A stretch of 34,890 nucleotides of DNA, taken from NCBI GenBank assembly GCA_023424585.1, contig JAFADT010000390.1:1-34890 (forward strand), in the 5' to 3' direction. How positions within the stretch are numbered: position 1 is the first letter of the stretch; the number at the start of each line of letters is the position of its first letter. The translations under genes were made by a program, and so were the position numbers. This stretch comes from Pseudomonadota bacterium. Its GTDB lineage: Bacteria; Myxococcota; Myxococcia; Myxococcales; Myxococcaceae. The notes beneath the pieces were generated by a model. That model ran no database searches. It worked only from the letters and a program-made list of their open reading frames with translations, and was not told the origin of the DNA. Below are positions 33,013-34,890 of this stretch, in pieces.

Positions 33013-34890
33013 TCAGGGCGATGACTGGAGGCTGACGGGCGGTGGCACCGCGATGCCCGAGGGCGTCGCGGCCGTCAGGTCCCGGACCATCCGCGCCAGC
33101 CCCGCATCCTTCGGCGAGAGCGCGGAGGCCCGCGCGTACAGCTCGCGAGCCAGCGCCAGCCGTCCCGCGCGCAGGTGGTGCTCCGCGGCGATGGCCACCA
33201 CCCGCCACTCCTCCGGAGCCTCCGCGAGCCGCGCCGCCACCGCGCCCTCCAGGGGGGCCGTGGGAAACGCGGCGTTCGGCGTGCGCTGGAGCGCGACGGT
33301 ATAGGACCGGAGCGCCTCCGCGTTCCGCCCCAGCGCTGCCAGGGCCCGCGCCCGGAGGTACTCCGTCGGCGCGAGGTCCGGAAACAGGGCGAGCACCCCT
33401 TCGGCGTCCGACAGCGCTCCCGCCGCGTCGCCCCAGGCCAGCCGCTCCGAGGCTCGCGCGTGCCGCGCGTCCAGTGAGTCGTGCATGGCGAACAGCTCCG
33501 CCTCCCACGCCTCGCGCCGGGGATCCCCCAGCGCCTCCGCCCCCGCGACCGCGAACGCCAGCGCGTCCAACGTGCCGCCTCGCCGCCTCAGGGACTCCGC
33601 CGCGTCGGCCAGGGCCCGCTGTCTCTCTCCGCCCGCCAGCCGGCACCGCGCGGACACCAGCAGCGGATCCAGCGACGTGTCGTAGAGCACGCCCCGGAAG
33701 CCCGCCTCCGCCGCCGCCTCCGCCGCGGGCAGCGCCTGCTCGCAGTGCCCCGCGCGCCGCGCCAGCTCCGCCATGAAGAAGAGGTCCATCGGCGTGTCCG
33801 CGCCGAATCGCTGGAGCGACAGCGCCGCGGAGCGCGCCGCCACCTCGGGGGACTCGAACGGCACGCCGCGCAGCGGGCGCAGCATCGCCGTGAAGGGCTG
33901 CGCCGCCTGGAGTCGCTCGAACGCGCGCGTGGCCTCGTCATAGCGCCCCGCCGCCAGCGCGGACGCCAGGGCGGCGCCATCCGCCGCGCTCGTCTCGCCG
34001 CGCTCGAACTGCCGCTGCACGTCGCGCACGAAGGGGAACAGCACCGGCAGCGTGAACACCGCCGCCGTCAGTCCGGCAGACAGCGCCAGCGCCCGGGGTT
34101 GCCGCCGCGCCTGGAACACCGCCGCCGCGCCCACGCCCGCGAACAGGGCCCACGCCGGCAGCGCGGCGACGCGGTAGCGGCTCACCACGTAGAACCCCAG
34201 CGCGAGCACCGAGCTGGCGAACAGGTACAGCACCCCCCAGCCCACCCGCTCGCGGCGGAGCAGCGCGACGAGCAGCCCCGCCAGGCCCATCAGCCCCAGT
34301 GTCTGCGCGCTCACCAGCGGCCACGCCGCCAGCCGCGCCTCCGCGCGACGGACCTCCACCAGGTCGTGCCCGTCCGGCCCGAAGAGGAAGAACGCCAGCT
34401 TCCGGCCCAGGAGCCCCAGGAACGTGCCCGGCTCCCACGTCGCGAAGGCCCACGTCTTCTTCACCCAGAACAGCTCCGCGTCCGCCGGGGACAGCGCATG
34501 GCCCACGTCCGCGCGCGCGAACTCGCGGTAGAGGTGGTGGGCGTAGTCCGGGCGGTCCACGGAGCGCAGCTGCGCCTCGTACTGCTTCAGCAGCGTGGGC
34601 GGCTGCGCGCCCAGGCCCGTGCCCTCCGGCCGGTTGCCCATGTGCAGCACCGCGCCCGCGCTCATCGTCGCGCCCACCTGCGAGCCCACCTTCGCGCGCA
34701 CCACGAGCGTCGGCAGCGCGGACGCCACGAACCCCACGGCCAGCAGGAGGCCCGGCGCCAGCCACCGCCACCGCCGCCCGGGCTGCCCCCACGCCTCCCG
34801 CACCATCCACAGCGCCGCGAGCCCCAGGATGAACACCCCCGTGGGCCCCGTCGCCCCGGCCCGCCCCCGCCGCCCCCCCCCGCCCCCCCC
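33013..34890 (-). CDS. Membrane glycosyltransferase (family 39-like) with TPR-like C-terminus, partial
   Basis: The reading frame is open from the stop at 33013 to the right edge, so the 5' end is missing. The visible part (about 625 residues) begins inside a membrane region. It shows several transmembrane helices (FILGLAALWMV, WLAPGLLLAVGFVASALPTL, LGLMGLAGLLVALL, GVLYLFASSVLALGFYVVSR, ALSAGLTAAVFTLPVLFPFV), and a loop with LHMGNRPEGTGLG and a large segment ending LGRKLAFFLFG, as in GT39/ArnT-like proteins that use lipid-linked sugars. The last 330 residues are soluble, Ala-rich and TPR-like (ASALAAGRYDEATRAFERLQ, EYLRARALAALGRNAEALRS, AGRLALARELYARASALSPK). The N-terminal catalytic Asp-containing loop lies outside the window, so the enzymatic call is tentative. 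The first 10-12 codons at the edge (34861-34890) are poly-Gly/Arg, probably a sequencing artefact. Confidence 0.75.
   Translation of the reverse strand, partial: GGGGGGRRGRAGATGPTGVFILGLAALWMVREAWGQPGRRWRWLAPGLLLAVGFVASALPTLVVRAKVGSQVGATMSAGAVLHMGNRPEGTGLGAQPPTLLKQYEAQLRSVDRPDYAHHLYREFARADVGHALSPADAELFWVKKTWAFATWEPGTFLGLLGRKLAFFLFGPDGHDLVEVRRAEARLAAWPLVSAQTLGLMGLAGLLVALLRRERVGWGVLYLFASSVLALGFYVVSRYRVAALPAWALFAGVGAAAVFQARRQPRALALSAGLTAAVFTLPVLFPFVRDVQRQFERGETSAADGAALASALAAGRYDEATRAFERLQAAQPFTAMLRPLRGVPFESPEVAARSAALSLQRFGADTPMDLFFMAELARRAGHCEQALPAAEAAAEAGFRGVLYDTSLDPLLVSARCRLAGGERQRALADAAESLRRRGGTLDALAFAVAGAEALGDPRREAWEAELFAMHDSLDARHARASERLAWGDAAGALSDAEGVLALFPDLAPTEYLRARALAALGRNAEALRSYTVALQRTPNAAFPTAPLEGAVAARLAEAPEEWRVVAIAAEHHLRAGRLALARELYARASALSPKDAGLARMVRDLTAATPSGIAVPPPVSLQSSP
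34861..34890. other. Poly-C tract at the window edge
   Basis: The last 30 bases are almost only C with single G interruptions. They would encode poly-Gly/Arg in the glycosyltransferase frame, just where a hydrophobic helix is expected. A contig-end or base-calling artefact is more likely than real sequence. Confidence 0.5.

Overview
The window is high-GC DNA (about 70% by eye) from a myxobacterium, most likely the Myxococcus/Corallococcus group. The lineage markers are a DUF2378-family protein (a paralogous family known from myxobacteria), a MYXO-CTERM-type surface protein, a Hanks-type Ser/Thr kinase, a close sigma-54 promoter match, an OmpA protein with calcium-binding type-3 repeats, and many exported proteins of unknown function. 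No rRNA, tRNA, insertion sequence, CRISPR array or prophage is visible. The right edge ends in a poly-C tract that looks like a contig end.

Layout. 1-1030: decayed, lower-GC accessory DNA holding the 5' end of an exported protein running off the left edge, a frame-shifted MUG113/DUF4041 nuclease relic, and a small orphan gene. 1108-5426: housekeeping genes, namely an ABC-F ATPase of the YbiT type, a divergent tRNA-guanine transglycosylase (tgt) and a short UvrC-like GIY-YIG nuclease. 5427-7651: a transglutaminase-like protein behind a sigma-54 promoter, an internally deleted maltose O-acetyltransferase pseudogene and an HAD phosphatase. 7759-12888: a two-gene cell-surface operon, a 14-repeat Kelch lipoprotein with a MYXO-CTERM tail followed by an OmpA/TSP3 protein. 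12911-15630: a tightly overlapping three-gene unit of lower-GC DNA ending in an exported PD-(D/E)xK nuclease toxin and its DUF3396 immunity protein. This is the most interesting system in the window. 15679-20577: an MnmC-type methyltransferase, a DUF2378 protein, a 0.7-kb gap, and a Pat-type acyl-CoA synthetase/acetyltransferase. 20608-23988: an apparent operon of a membrane Ser/Thr kinase followed by two exported proteins. 24149-34890: a DUF4142 lipoprotein, a Ski2-like helicase with a DUF3516-type C-terminus, a stand-alone LysR DNA-binding domain, methionine aminopeptidase, a YeiH-type exporter facing a YeiE-like LysR regulator, MltG, an unknown protein, and a membrane glycosyltransferase/TPR protein cut by the right edge.

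How the genes work together. Most are independent core functions: tRNA modification (tgt, mnmC-like), translation (ABC-F, map), DNA repair (GIY-YIG), RNA helicase, peptidoglycan termination (mltG) and acetylation control (Pat). Three groups look like functional units: the nuclease/DUF3396 pair, probably for competition or kin discrimination; the Kelch/OmpA surface operon; and the kinase with its two exported partners. All product calls come from reading the sequence and remembered family motifs; no database search was run.
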